NCBI GenBank assembly: GCA_964203235.1
Contig: CAXNLE010000001.1
Location: 558,001-622,000 of the forward strand
Length of the DNA stretch: 64,000 bases
DNA from: BACL27 sp964203235
GTDB taxonomy: Bacteria; Actinomycetota; Acidimicrobiia; Acidimicrobiales; Ilumatobacteraceae
Reading direction: 5' to 3'
Positions 51,188-59,831 of this stretch are shown piece by piece. How positions within the stretch are numbered: position 1 is the stretch's first letter; each line of letters begins with the position of its first letter. The notes under the pieces are model-generated. The model saw only the letters and a program-made list of their open reading frames with translations, did no database searches and had not been told where the DNA came from. Position numbers and translations under genes: made by a program.

Positions 51188-52957
51188 ATGAACATTAAGA
51201 ACAGCACAGCATTACGATCCCACCTTTGCGGAGACATGCGTGCTGAAAATATTGGTCAGGTTGTGACTTTATGCGGTTGGGTGGGTCGGCGTCGTGAGCA
51301 CGGCGAGCACCTTGCGTTTCTAGATTTGCGAGACTTCAGTGGAATAGTGCAATGTGTCGTCGATAACACGGTTGATGTGCGATCAGAATGGGTAATTCGA
51401 GTCACCGGCAAAGTTCAAGCGCGCCCAGGTGGCACGGTGAACGCAAATATTCCGACGGGTGAAGTTGAGTTGGCTGAGTGCAAAATTGAAGTACTCAATA
51501 GTGCCGAACCACCGCCGTTTCCAATTGATCAACGTGGAGACGACGTAGATGAAAATGTGCGTCTTAAATTCAGATATCTAGATATTCGGCGCGAGCGAAT
51601 GCAGAAAAATTTACGCCTTCGTGCTGCAATTAACTCCGCAATTCGAAAGTCAATGGAGTCACAAGGTTTTACAGAAATTGAAACGCCGCTATTGATGCCA
51701 AGCACGCCAGAAGGGGCGCGCGAGTTTTTGGTTCCATCGCGAAATGAACCAGGTTCGTTTTATGCGTTGCCACAATCGCCCCAACTCTGGAAGCAATTAT
51801 TAATGGTTGCGGGTATGGATCGGTACTACCAAATCGCAAAATGTTTGCGCGACGAAGACTTACGAGCCGACAGGCAATACGAATTCATGCAACTTGACGC
51901 TGAAATGAGTTTTGTTGACAAAGACGACGTCATTGCCATGATCTCGACTGCTGTTATCGCGGCAGCAAAAGCAGCCACAGGCTCAGAACCACCGCCAATT
52001 GAACGCATGACATGGCATCAAGCAATGAACATTTATGGCATCGATAAACCAGACTTGCGTTTTGCAATGACTTTGGTTGAACTTACGAGTGTGTTCGCCG
52101 CGACCGAATTCAAAGCGTTTGCTTCCGCAGAATCAATTAAGGCGATCTGCGTTTCGCATGCTGATTATCCGCAACAAGCTGCCAGCGGTCGTAACAAATT
52201 AGACGCTCTAACCGAGCGAGCCAAAAAACTTGGCGCAAAAGGTCTGGTGTGGTTGAAAGTCGGTGAGGCTGGTGCTCTTGAATCACCGGTTGCTAAGTTT
52301 CTTTCGCCAGCTGAGCAATCTGCATTGGTTGAACAAACTGGTGCTGTGGCTGGCGATCTCGTTTTGATTGTTGCCGATACGTGGGCAACAACTTGTTCGG
52401 TGCTTGGGCAGTTGCGCAACGATCTCGGTCGTCCGCCTGTGCATCAAGGGCCATATCGCTATGTTTGGGTTGTCGACTTTCCGATGTTTGTTGGCATTAA
52501 TCCGACAACGAAACTTCCACAGCCGGGGCATCATCCGTTCTGTCATCCGCACCCAGAAGACATTGACCGCCTTGAGACCGACCCTTTGTCGGTGCGAGCT
52601 TTGGCTTACGACCTCGTGCTAAATGGATGGGAGCTCGGTTCGGGCTCGATTCGAATTCATGAACCAGAGTTGCAGCGTCGAGTATTTCGCTATTTAGGTA
52701 TCTCCGATGAAGATGCTGATCATCGCTTCGGTTTTTTCTTGCAACCATTTAAATATGGTGCGCCACCACACGGTGGTTTCGCGTTTGGTATCGATCGACT
52801 CACAGCAATTCTGGCTGGCGAAGACAATATTCGCGAAGTGATTGCGTTTCCAAAAACTCAGTCGGGGTCAGACCCGATGACTAATGCCCCGACAGTTGTT
52901 GAATCGGCACAGCTTAAAGATTTGGGAATCAGATTGTTGCCACCAGCAGCAAAATGA
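51188..52957 (+). CDS. aspS: Aspartyl-tRNA synthetase
   Basis: The 589-residue bacterial-type enzyme has an OB anticodon domain (TLCGWVGRRREHGEHLAFLDLRDFSGIVQCV) and class II motifs (LRDEDLRADRQYEFMQLDAEMSF, GIDRLTAILAGEDNIREVIAFPK). It also has the bacterial GAD insertion (about 290-420). Whether it is discriminating or also charges tRNA-Asn cannot be told without locating asnS and gatCAB. ATG start follows an A-rich leader without clear Shine-Dalgarno. rarA overlaps its end by 4 bases. Confidence 0.96.
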   Translation: MNIKNSTALRSHLCGDMRAENIGQVVTLCGWVGRRREHGEHLAFLDLRDFSGIVQCVVDNTVDVRSEWVIRVTGKVQARPGGTVNANIPTGEVELAECKIEVLNSAEPPPFPIDQRGDDVDENVRLKFRYLDIRRERMQKNLRLRAAINSAIRKSMESQGFTEIETPLLMPSTPEGAREFLVPSRNEPGSFYALPQSPQLWKQLLMVAGMDRYYQIAKCLRDEDLRADRQYEFMQLDAEMSFVDKDDVIAMISTAVIAAAKAATGSEPPPIERMTWHQAMNIYGIDKPDLRFAMTLVELTSVFAATEFKAFASAESIKAICVSHADYPQQAASGRNKLDALTERAKKLGAKGLVWLKVGEAGALESPVAKFLSPAEQSALVEQTGAVAGDLVLIVADTWATTCSVLGQLRNDLGRPPVHQGPYRYVWVVDFPMFVGINPTTKLPQPGHHPFCHPHPEDIDRLETDPLSVRALAYDLVLNGWELGSGSIRIHEPELQRRVFRYLGISDEDADHRFGFFLQPFKYGAPPHGGFAFGIDRLTAILAGEDNIREVIAFPKTQSGSDPMTNAPTVVESAQLKDLGIRLLPPAAK

Positions 52958-54282
52958 AAGAAGATCTGTTCAGTGCCGCAGCAACTGAACGCCTAAAAGC
53001 TCAAGCTCCGCTAGCGGCGCGAATGCGTCCGCGAACACTTGACGAGATAGTTGGTCAACGACACCTGGTGGCAAAAGGTTCGCCGCTTCGCGTTTTAATT
53101 GAAGCAGATCGGCTTTCATCGGTGATTTTCTGGGGACCGCCAGGCACCGGTAAAACAACTCTCGCTGAAGTAGTCGCACTCACTACACAAAGACATTTCG
53201 AAAGACTTTCTGCAGTGAGCTCAGGTGTAAAAGATGTTCGCGAATCAATAGAGCGTGCCGCCGAACGTCTCGGACAATTCGGTAAAGGCACGATCGTGTT
53301 CATTGATGAAATTCACCGTTTCTCAACTTCGCAACAAGATGCGCTTTTGCCGTCTGTTGAGAGTGGTGTAATCACGTTGATTGGCGCAACGACTGAGAAT
53401 CCATATTTTGAAATTAATTCTCCGCTTCGAAGTCGTAGCACTTTATTTCGACTCGAGCCACTGCTGGTTGAAGATGTGAGAATATTGTTAGATCGCGGTG
53501 CACTCGCAGAAGGTGTGAACGTAGAGAGTGATGCACTTGACGCACTGGCGACTCGTTCTGGTGGAGATGCTCGTCAAGCACTGACAGCACTTGAGGTTGC
53601 GTGTGCGCTGGCCTCTGAAAAAAATGAGACGCTTACTACAAGTCATGTTGACGCTGCATTGGGTGTCAGTGCATTGCGTTACGGTCGCGATGATCACTAC
53701 GACGTTGTTTCGGCGTTCATCAAAAGTATTCGTGGTTCTGATCCGCAAGCAGGATTGTTTTGGCTGGCACGAATGCTTGAGTCTGGTGATGACGCAAAAT
53801 TCATTGCACGCCGTTTGGTTATTTTGGCAAGCGAAGATGTTGGTATGGCCGACCCGAACGCGTTGGTCGTTGCGGTCGCTGCGGCAACTGCACTCGAACA
53901 TGTTGGCTTGCCAGAGGCTCAATTGAATTTGGCACAGGCTGTTGTGTATCTCGCGACTGCGCCTAAAAGCAATCGTGTCGCGCTGGCAATTTGGGCTGCG
54001 CGTGAAGATGTTCGCAAGGGCGTGTCAAGTGAGGTACCTGCACATCTTCGCGATGGTCACTATCAAGCAGCCAAAGAATTTGGGCATGGAGTTGGATACA
54101 TCTACCCGCACGACGACTCAAGGGGTTGGGTTTCGCAACAATATTTGCCAGATCAAGCAAAAGGTTCAATTTCTCGGCAGACTAGTTACTACACGCCGAG
54201 CGCTCATGGATTAGAAACCGAGATTGCTGAGCGAATTGAACAACAATTAGATACAACGAGCGAAAAGGATAAAAATGACTAA
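52954..54282 (+). CDS. rarA: Replication-associated recombination AAA+ ATPase RarA/MgsA
   Basis: RarA acts at stalled replication forks. The 442-residue protein has RPRTLDEIVGQRHLVAKGSPL, Walker A GPPGTGKTTLAEVVA, Walker B VFIDEIHRFSTSQQDALLPSVE, the sensor IGATTENPYFEINSPLRSRS and the C-terminal tetramerisation domain with YDVVSAFIKSIRGSDPQAGLFWLARMLESGDD and YPHDDSRGWVSQQYLP. ATGA overlap with aspS and an 8-base overlap with the next small gene. Confidence 0.96.
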   Translation: MKEDLFSAAATERLKAQAPLAARMRPRTLDEIVGQRHLVAKGSPLRVLIEADRLSSVIFWGPPGTGKTTLAEVVALTTQRHFERLSAVSSGVKDVRESIERAAERLGQFGKGTIVFIDEIHRFSTSQQDALLPSVESGVITLIGATTENPYFEINSPLRSRSTLFRLEPLLVEDVRILLDRGALAEGVNVESDALDALATRSGGDARQALTALEVACALASEKNETLTTSHVDAALGVSALRYGRDDHYDVVSAFIKSIRGSDPQAGLFWLARMLESGDDAKFIARRLVILASEDVGMADPNALVVAVAAATALEHVGLPEAQLNLAQAVVYLATAPKSNRVALAIWAAREDVRKGVSSEVPAHLRDGHYQAAKEFGHGVGYIYPHDDSRGWVSQQYLPDQAKGSISRQTSYYTPSAHGLETEIAERIEQQLDTTSEKDKND

Positions 54283-54517
54283 GCGACTTTTTTGGTTTTG
54301 TCTCGGAGCTGCTGCTGCCGTATTCGGCATCAATTACATGAAGAAAAAAGTTGAAGATGACTCAGAAGCGTTTTCGTCTGAGAACATTGCAGACACTATG
54401 ACTGACATGGTTGCTGCGTTGAAAAAATATATCGTCGCCTTGTGGCAAGGTGCCACATCGGGCGAGAGTCTTGATGATGAAGAACTCGCAAAGATTTTTG
54501 ACAATTCACGAAACTAA
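54275..54517 (+). CDS. Small single-helix membrane protein upstream of alaS
   Basis: This 80-residue protein has one N-terminal helix (LFWFCLGAAAAVFGINYM), a basic KKK, and an acidic helical tail (about 25-80). The N-terminal pattern and its place between rarA and alaS resemble the small uncharacterised actinobacterial family DUF6167, from memory; this is tentative. It overlaps rarA by 8 bases, so it is probably translated from the same mRNA. The function is unknown. Confidence 0.65.
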   Translation: MTKRLFWFCLGAAAAVFGINYMKKKVEDDSEAFSSENIADTMTDMVAALKKYIVALWQGATSGESLDDEELAKIFDNSRN

Positions 54518-54547
54518 TCTTGACGGTTAGTGAGTAGACGCGAAGAG

Positions 54548-54553
54548 TAGACT
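54548..54553 (+). promoter_or_regulatory. Putative -10 element for leaderless alaS transcript
   Basis: TAGACT lies 8 bases before the alaS ATG; no ribosome site is visible. Confidence 0.45.
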
Positions 54554-54561
54554 TATCGCGT

Positions 54562-57195
54562 ATGACGTCTGAAATTCGAAGTGCCAACGATCTTCGCAAT
54601 GCATTTACTGGTTTTTTTGCTGATCGGGGTCATACCAAGGTTGATTCTGCAAGCCTGATTCCGCATGATCCAACCGTATTATTCACGGTTGCAGGCATGG
54701 TGCCTTTCAAGCCATTTTTTGTTGGTGATGAAGTACCGCCGTATAAACGAGCGGTGAGTGTTCAAAAATGCGCGCGGGCAGGCGGCAAACATAACGATCT
54801 TGACGATGTTGGTCGTACTAAACGTCATTGTGTGTTTTTCGAAATGCTCGGCAACTTTAGCTTTGGTGATTATTTTAAATCTGATGCGATCCCTTGGAGT
54901 TGGGAGTTAGTAACCGAGATATTTGGTTTCGACGGTGACCAACTTTGGATAACAGTGCACGAAAGCGACGACGAGGCTGAGCAGATTTGGCACGATCAAG
55001 TTGGAGTGCCGATGAATCGTATTCAACGGCTCGGTGATAAGGATAATTTCTGGCAGATGGGTGACACTGGCCCGTGTGGTCCTTGTTCTGAGATTCACAT
55101 CGATCGTGGTCCGGCGTTTGGTCCTGATGGTGGGCCACTTAACGATCCAAAGGGTGATCGATTTCTAGAATTCTGGAACCTTGTATTTATGCAGTTCAAT
55201 CAGGCCGCTGATGGATCGCGTACGCCATTGCCGAAACCATCAATTGATACTGGCGCAGGACTCGAAAGAATCCTCGCTCTCAAACAAGGCAAGGATTCAA
55301 TCTGGGAGACAGACGTGCTGTTTCCGTTGATTGAGCAAGCGCAATCTGTCACGTCTCAAAAATATATGGTCGGCGATTACCAAGATCGCGCGAGTTTTTC
55401 TTTGCGTGTGCTGGCCGAACATGCACGATCGTCGACGATGTTGGTCAATGACGGAGTGTTTCCTTCTAATGAGGGTCGCGGATATGTACTTCGGCGAATA
55501 TTTCGGCGTGCTGTGCGTCATGCCTATTTGCTCGGTACCGAAAAATTAGTGATGCCGAAACTCGTTGAGACGGCTATTGAGGTAATGGGTGAGGCTCACC
55601 CAACATTAATTACGAATAAAGATTTCATCTTGGGTGTGTTAACCAAGGAAGAAGAAAGTTTCAGGCAAACGCTTAAAAACGGGCTAACAATTCTTGAGAC
55701 CGAGTTTGAGTCAATTGACAATGTAGCAAAGAAATCTAAAAAGTCTGCGCCATTGAGTGGCTCAAGTGCGTTCTTGTTGCACGACACTTATGGGTTTCCG
55801 CTTGAGTTAACCCAAGAGATTGCGTCAGAGCGCAATGTTGAAGTTGACGTTGCTGGCTTTGATGTTGAGATGAATGCACAAAGAACCCGTGCCAAGTCGG
55901 CGCGCAAAGGCACGCAAAATGTTGACGATCAGTTGTTGGCGTATCGCGAAATCCTGGATAAAAATAGTCAGACAAATTTTGTTGGCTACTTACAAGATTC
56001 ATGCGAAGCAAAAGTTTTGGCGATAGTTGAATCTAACGATTCAGTCCTTGAAATTTTTCTGGACGTCACTCCGTTTTATGCCGAGAGCGGTGGACAGGTC
56101 GGAGATTGTGGAACACTGCGCACATCAACTGGCGAAATAAAAATTACAGATACGGTTTTTGCACTGCCGGGGTTGCGAAAACATGTCGGCAAATTGATTA
56201 ACGGCGAAATTCAAGTCGGGCAAGAGGTTACTGCCACTATTAATGCGGATGCACGTAATGCAACGCGCAAGAACCACACGGCGACACACTTGTTGCATCA
56301 TGCACTGCGCTCTGTGTTGGGCGAGCATGTCAAGCAAGCAGGCTCGTTGGTTTCGCCACAACGATTGAGATTTGACTTCAGCCACTATGCGCAATTATCA
56401 GCGCAAGAAATCGAGCAAATTGAACAGATCGCCAATGCTCAAGTGTTGGCGAATGCCAAGGTTGATGCTTACGAAACTTCAAAAGATGAAGCCACGGCAG
56501 CAGGAGCCATTGCATTTTTTGGTGATAAATACGGCGAAATCGTTCGAGTCTTAAAGGCAGGCGCCTCGGTTGAACTATGTGGCGGCACACACGTTTCAGC
56601 AACCGGAGATATCGGCCTGATAAAGATTGTTCAAGAGAGTTCGATTGGTTCGAATTTGCGCCGAATTGAAGCCGTGACTGGTCTGAATTCAGTTGAGTAT
56701 GTTTCTACGTTGCTCAACCAAGTCAATGTTGCCAGTGAGATGTTGAGTACAAATTCTGATGCGCTGATTGAAACACTCGCTCGCAAAATTGCCGAGGTTA
56801 AAGAACTTGGTGACGAGATCAAGTCGCTGCGTTCGGCATCAGCAAGAGCGCGCGCTGGCGAAATGATTGTAAAAAACATAAATGGTGTCGTGGTTGAACG
56901 CGTCGATGGACTCGCGCCCGCTGATCTTAGAGAGCTTGCAATTGCGGTGCGTTTGAACCCCGCGATTAAGGCAGTCGTGTTGGGTGGCATTACCCCGAGT
57001 GGTGGCGTGGCATTGGTCGCAGCGACTGGGGCCGGAATCAAAACTGCAGCAGGTGAGTTGATCGCCCAAGCGGCGAAAAAGGTTGGTGGCGGTGGTGGTG
57101 GCAAAGGTGAGATTGCAACTGCAGGCGGAAAGATTGTTGAAGCGCTGGACGAAGCGTTGCAACTTTCGATGCTTGCAGCGGCTGAGATTGTCTAA
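54562..57195 (+). CDS. alaS: Alanyl-tRNA synthetase
   Basis: The 877-residue enzyme has the class II core (FTVAGMVPFKPFF, RAGGKHNDLDDVGRTKRHCVFFEMLGNFSFGDYF, GAGLERILALKQG) and the editing domain with HTATHLLHHALR and CGGTHVSATGDIG, whose His and Cys residues bind zinc. The C-Ala oligomerisation domain has a glycine run (GGGGGGKGEIATAGGK). Length and motifs are normal. ruvX follows after 6 bases. Confidence 0.97.
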   Translation: MTSEIRSANDLRNAFTGFFADRGHTKVDSASLIPHDPTVLFTVAGMVPFKPFFVGDEVPPYKRAVSVQKCARAGGKHNDLDDVGRTKRHCVFFEMLGNFSFGDYFKSDAIPWSWELVTEIFGFDGDQLWITVHESDDEAEQIWHDQVGVPMNRIQRLGDKDNFWQMGDTGPCGPCSEIHIDRGPAFGPDGGPLNDPKGDRFLEFWNLVFMQFNQAADGSRTPLPKPSIDTGAGLERILALKQGKDSIWETDVLFPLIEQAQSVTSQKYMVGDYQDRASFSLRVLAEHARSSTMLVNDGVFPSNEGRGYVLRRIFRRAVRHAYLLGTEKLVMPKLVETAIEVMGEAHPTLITNKDFILGVLTKEEESFRQTLKNGLTILETEFESIDNVAKKSKKSAPLSGSSAFLLHDTYGFPLELTQEIASERNVEVDVAGFDVEMNAQRTRAKSARKGTQNVDDQLLAYREILDKNSQTNFVGYLQDSCEAKVLAIVESNDSVLEIFLDVTPFYAESGGQVGDCGTLRTSTGEIKITDTVFALPGLRKHVGKLINGEIQVGQEVTATINADARNATRKNHTATHLLHHALRSVLGEHVKQAGSLVSPQRLRFDFSHYAQLSAQEIEQIEQIANAQVLANAKVDAYETSKDEATAAGAIAFFGDKYGEIVRVLKAGASVELCGGTHVSATGDIGLIKIVQESSIGSNLRRIEAVTGLNSVEYVSTLLNQVNVASEMLSTNSDALIETLARKIAEVKELGDEIKSLRSASARARAGEMIVKNINGVVVERVDGLAPADLRELAIAVRLNPAIKAVVLGGITPSGGVALVAATGAGIKTAAGELIAQAAKKVGGGGGGKGEIATAGGKIVEALDEALQLSMLAAAEIV

Positions 57196-57201
57196 ACCTC
57201 G

Positions 57202-57627
57202 ATGCGCAGTGTCGGCGTTGACCTAGGGAGCAAACGTATTGGTATTGCCGTAAGTGATTCGAGCGGAACTATTGCTTCACCGTTGGTAGTGATTGCTCGT
57301 GGTTCAAATCATTCGCAAGATCATAAGAAGATTCAAGAGATCATTAACGAATACGAAGCCGAGTGTGTTGTTGTTGGTTTACCACTCACATTGGCTGGGG
57401 CAGTAGGTCCGGCTGCACGATTGGCTCTAGATGAAATCAAAGAAATGACAAAATCTCTTACGGTGCCAGTGCATTCACATGATGAACGGTTGACAACCAA
57501 AACCGCTAATGAATCAATGATTGAAGCAAATATGAACGCACAGGCTCGGCGAAAAGTTGTCGACAAAATTGCAGCGGCTGTGATGTTGCAAGGATGGCTT
57601 GACCATGTGGATCGCCTTAAATCATGA
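57202..57627 (+). CDS. ruvX: RuvX/YqgF RNase H-fold nuclease
   Basis: This 141-residue protein has GVDLGSKRIGIAVSDSSG with the first catalytic Asp, VVVGLPLTLAG and the late block HDERLTTKTANE. YqgF/RuvX takes part in 16S rRNA maturation; in mycobacteria RuvX is also a Holliday junction resolvase. alaS-ruvX-mltG order is standard in actinobacteria. Its TGA overlaps the mltG ATG. Confidence 0.94.
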   Translation: MRSVGVDLGSKRIGIAVSDSSGTIASPLVVIARGSNHSQDHKKIQEIINEYEAECVVVGLPLTLAGAVGPAARLALDEIKEMTKSLTVPVHSHDERLTTKTANESMIEANMNAQARRKVVDKIAAAVMLQGWLDHVDRLKS

Positions 57628-58856
57628 ATCGTAAACACGATGATCGCAATAACCGCGATAACGGAAAGAACGAAAAGTGGACTGAAGACCCATGGGATGG
57701 CCCTGTTGCATGGCGCAACAGTGAATTCGAAACACAGCCACGAGATCTGCGGCCTGATTCACGCACGGTACTGATTGCGCTTGCGGTCGTAATGACGGTC
57801 TTGTTGTCAGTCGGCGGAACTGGCATGTGGTATTTGCGACAGGTGAATCCACCGGATTCAGTAACCAGTGGAAAACCTGTAGCGACAAACTTCACCGTAA
57901 ATCTCGGGGATACATTAATTTCTGTTAGCAAGCGTCTTGAGCAAGAGGGTTTCATCGCTAACGCCGGTGTGTTTCGATGGTATGCAGATCGCAAAGGTGG
58001 AATAGATCTTCAACCAGGTTATTTTGCGCTTATCAAGAATGAGCACATTGGCAACATTATGAAGAAGTTGAATAAGAGTCCTTCAATTACTTTCACAAAA
58101 GTTACTTTTCCTGAAGGTTTCACGATTAAGCAAATCGCTCAAAGAATTGAAGATAAAACAACTCGAATTTCGGCGCAAAGTTTTTCCGAGGCAATGACGA
58201 ATCCGTTACTCACATCAGAATATTTTCCGAACGATTTGGCTTCACTCGACCTTGTGCCGTATCGATTTGAAGGACTTTTGTTTCCAGATACATATCAAAT
58301 TTCTGGTGATGAATCCGCGGCAAGTGTGGTCGACCGAATGCTGAGATTGATGGAGCGAGTCGGTAATCAAGAGGGCATCGCAGACTCACAAACCAAAGTT
58401 GGTAAGTCGCCATATCAAGTTCTGATCATCGCTTCGATCATTGAACGAGAAGCGAAACTAGAAATTGATCGCGGCAAAATTTCGCGCGTTATTTATAATC
58501 GCCTAGAACGCGGAATGCCGTTGCAAATTGACGCGACTTTGTATTACAACTCAGCCGAGAATGCGTCGTTCACCGAACTGAAAGCGATTGATTCGCCATA
58601 TAACTCGTATCTGTATAAGGGGCTACCTCCGACGCCAATTGCCAGCCCGGGTCGAGCCGCAATAAGGGCGGCGTTAAATCCTGCTCCGAATCCAGAGTTG
58701 AGTGACAAAATGTGTGTCGGAATGATGAAGTCTCAAAACTGTGCCTATCTGTTTTACGTCTTAAGTGATGCCAACGGTGGACACACCTTTGCGGCTACAG
58801 AACAAGATCATGCAATCAATGTAGAAAATTCGAGAGCCGGTGGGTTTTTGCCGTGA
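57624..58856 (+). CDS. mltG: Endolytic murein transglycosylase MltG
   Basis: MltG cleaves nascent glycan strands and so sets chain length. The 410-residue protein has a cytoplasmic basic tail, one membrane helix (TVLIALAVVMTVLLSVGGTGMWYL), a LysM-like region, and the YceG domain. The catalytic Glu is in VLIIASIIEREAK, and IDATLYY and SPYNSYLYKGLPPTPIASPGRAAIRAALNP are further family blocks. ATGA overlap with ruvX. aroE follows by 15 bases. Confidence 0.94.
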   Translation: MNRKHDDRNNRDNGKNEKWTEDPWDGPVAWRNSEFETQPRDLRPDSRTVLIALAVVMTVLLSVGGTGMWYLRQVNPPDSVTSGKPVATNFTVNLGDTLISVSKRLEQEGFIANAGVFRWYADRKGGIDLQPGYFALIKNEHIGNIMKKLNKSPSITFTKVTFPEGFTIKQIAQRIEDKTTRISAQSFSEAMTNPLLTSEYFPNDLASLDLVPYRFEGLLFPDTYQISGDESAASVVDRMLRLMERVGNQEGIADSQTKVGKSPYQVLIIASIIEREAKLEIDRGKISRVIYNRLERGMPLQIDATLYYNSAENASFTELKAIDSPYNSYLYKGLPPTPIASPGRAAIRAALNPAPNPELSDKMCVGMMKSQNCAYLFYVLSDANGGHTFAATEQDHAINVENSRAGGFLP

Positions 58857-58871
58857 AAGAAAAATTTTGCC

Positions 58872-59774
58872 ATGAAGCAAAAGTCGCGTGAGTCAATTTT
58901 GAATAAAACTAGACAGATAACCAGTGCAACACGACTTGCGGCCGTGATCGGATCGCCAGTTGCTCAAAGTCTGTCTCCGGTGATACACAATGTCGTGTTT
59001 GAATCACTCAATGTCGATTGGCTTTATGTTGCTTTCAATGTTCAGCCTGCACGAGTTGAAGATGCTCTTGTGTCTATGACTGCACTTGGCATCGGTGGTC
59101 TCTCGGTGACGATGCCACACAAAAACGCGGTCGCCGAAATTGTCACACAGTGCGGCGAAGTTGATGAAATAGTTCGTGTCACGAATTCTGCGAACACAGT
59201 TGTGCTCAGACCTGACAATTCACTGTGGGCAACAAATACTGATGGCGAGGGTTGTTGCAATGCTCTTGAGCAGGCGATGAAATCTTCGATCAAAGGTGAG
59301 CGTGTTGTCGTGCTTGGTGCTGGTGGTACAGCCAGTGCAGTTGCATATGCAATGGTGCAACGTGGTGCGAGCGACGTGGCGGTAATTAATCGCACATCGC
59401 AACGCGCGCAAGATTTAGTGAACCGAGTCGCTGGTTCGGCGAGAGTTGTTTCTTCTGACGAGACTGCAGACGCGATTTCGAATGCTCGAATAATTATCAA
59501 CACAACCCCCGTTGGATTTGGATCTGACCAAGGTTCGCAAGTTTCGCCGATTGATATTTCGCTGATCAAATCATCCCATGTGGTGCTTGATGCTGTGTAC
59601 AAACCGTTAATCACCGGTCTGTTACTTGCATCACAAAAAGCCGGAGCAACAGTCGTAGATGGATTATCAATGCTGGTGCATCAGGCAGCACTTCAACAGC
59701 AACATTGGATCGGCCAGATGGGAGACACGGCATTGATGCGACAGTGCGCATTGGCACACTTGGCACGCGCTTGA
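58872..59774 (+). CDS. aroE: Shikimate dehydrogenase
   Basis: It reduces 3-dehydroshikimate to shikimate with NADPH. The 300-residue protein has an N-terminal extension of about 20 residues, shikimate-binding GSPVAQSLSPVIHN, the catalytic Lys in TMPHKNAVAE, NTDGEGCCNAL, the nucleotide loop GAGGTASAVAYAMVQRGA, NRTSQRAQ and the late GLSMLVHQAALQ. No ribosome site is clear. It begins the shikimate cluster; aroC starts 57 bases on with its own putative promoter. Confidence 0.95.
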   Translation: MKQKSRESILNKTRQITSATRLAAVIGSPVAQSLSPVIHNVVFESLNVDWLYVAFNVQPARVEDALVSMTALGIGGLSVTMPHKNAVAEIVTQCGEVDEIVRVTNSANTVVLRPDNSLWATNTDGEGCCNALEQAMKSSIKGERVVVLGAGGTASAVAYAMVQRGASDVAVINRTSQRAQDLVNRVAGSARVVSSDETADAISNARIIINTTPVGFGSDQGSQVSPIDISLIKSSHVVLDAVYKPLITGLLLASQKAGATVVDGLSMLVHQAALQQQHWIGQMGDTALMRQCALAHLARA

Positions 59775-59818
59775 AATTTCGTATTTTTTAATATCTGGTT
59801 CTCGTGAGGTGCTAGCGG

Positions 59819-59824
59819 TAGCCT
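59819..59824 (+). promoter_or_regulatory. Putative -10 element for leaderless aroC transcript
   Basis: TAGCCT lies 7 bases before the aroC ATG; no ribosome site is visible. Confidence 0.4.
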
Positions 59825-59831
59825 GTTATTT

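Noticed and set aside
56631..57104. 157-codon minus-strand frame over alaS
   Set aside because: Pro/Ala-rich shadow of the alaS C-terminal codons, including its glycine run.
59042..59614. 190-codon minus-strand frame over aroE
   Set aside because: It lies wholly antisense to a well-supported shikimate dehydrogenase and shows no recognisable domain.
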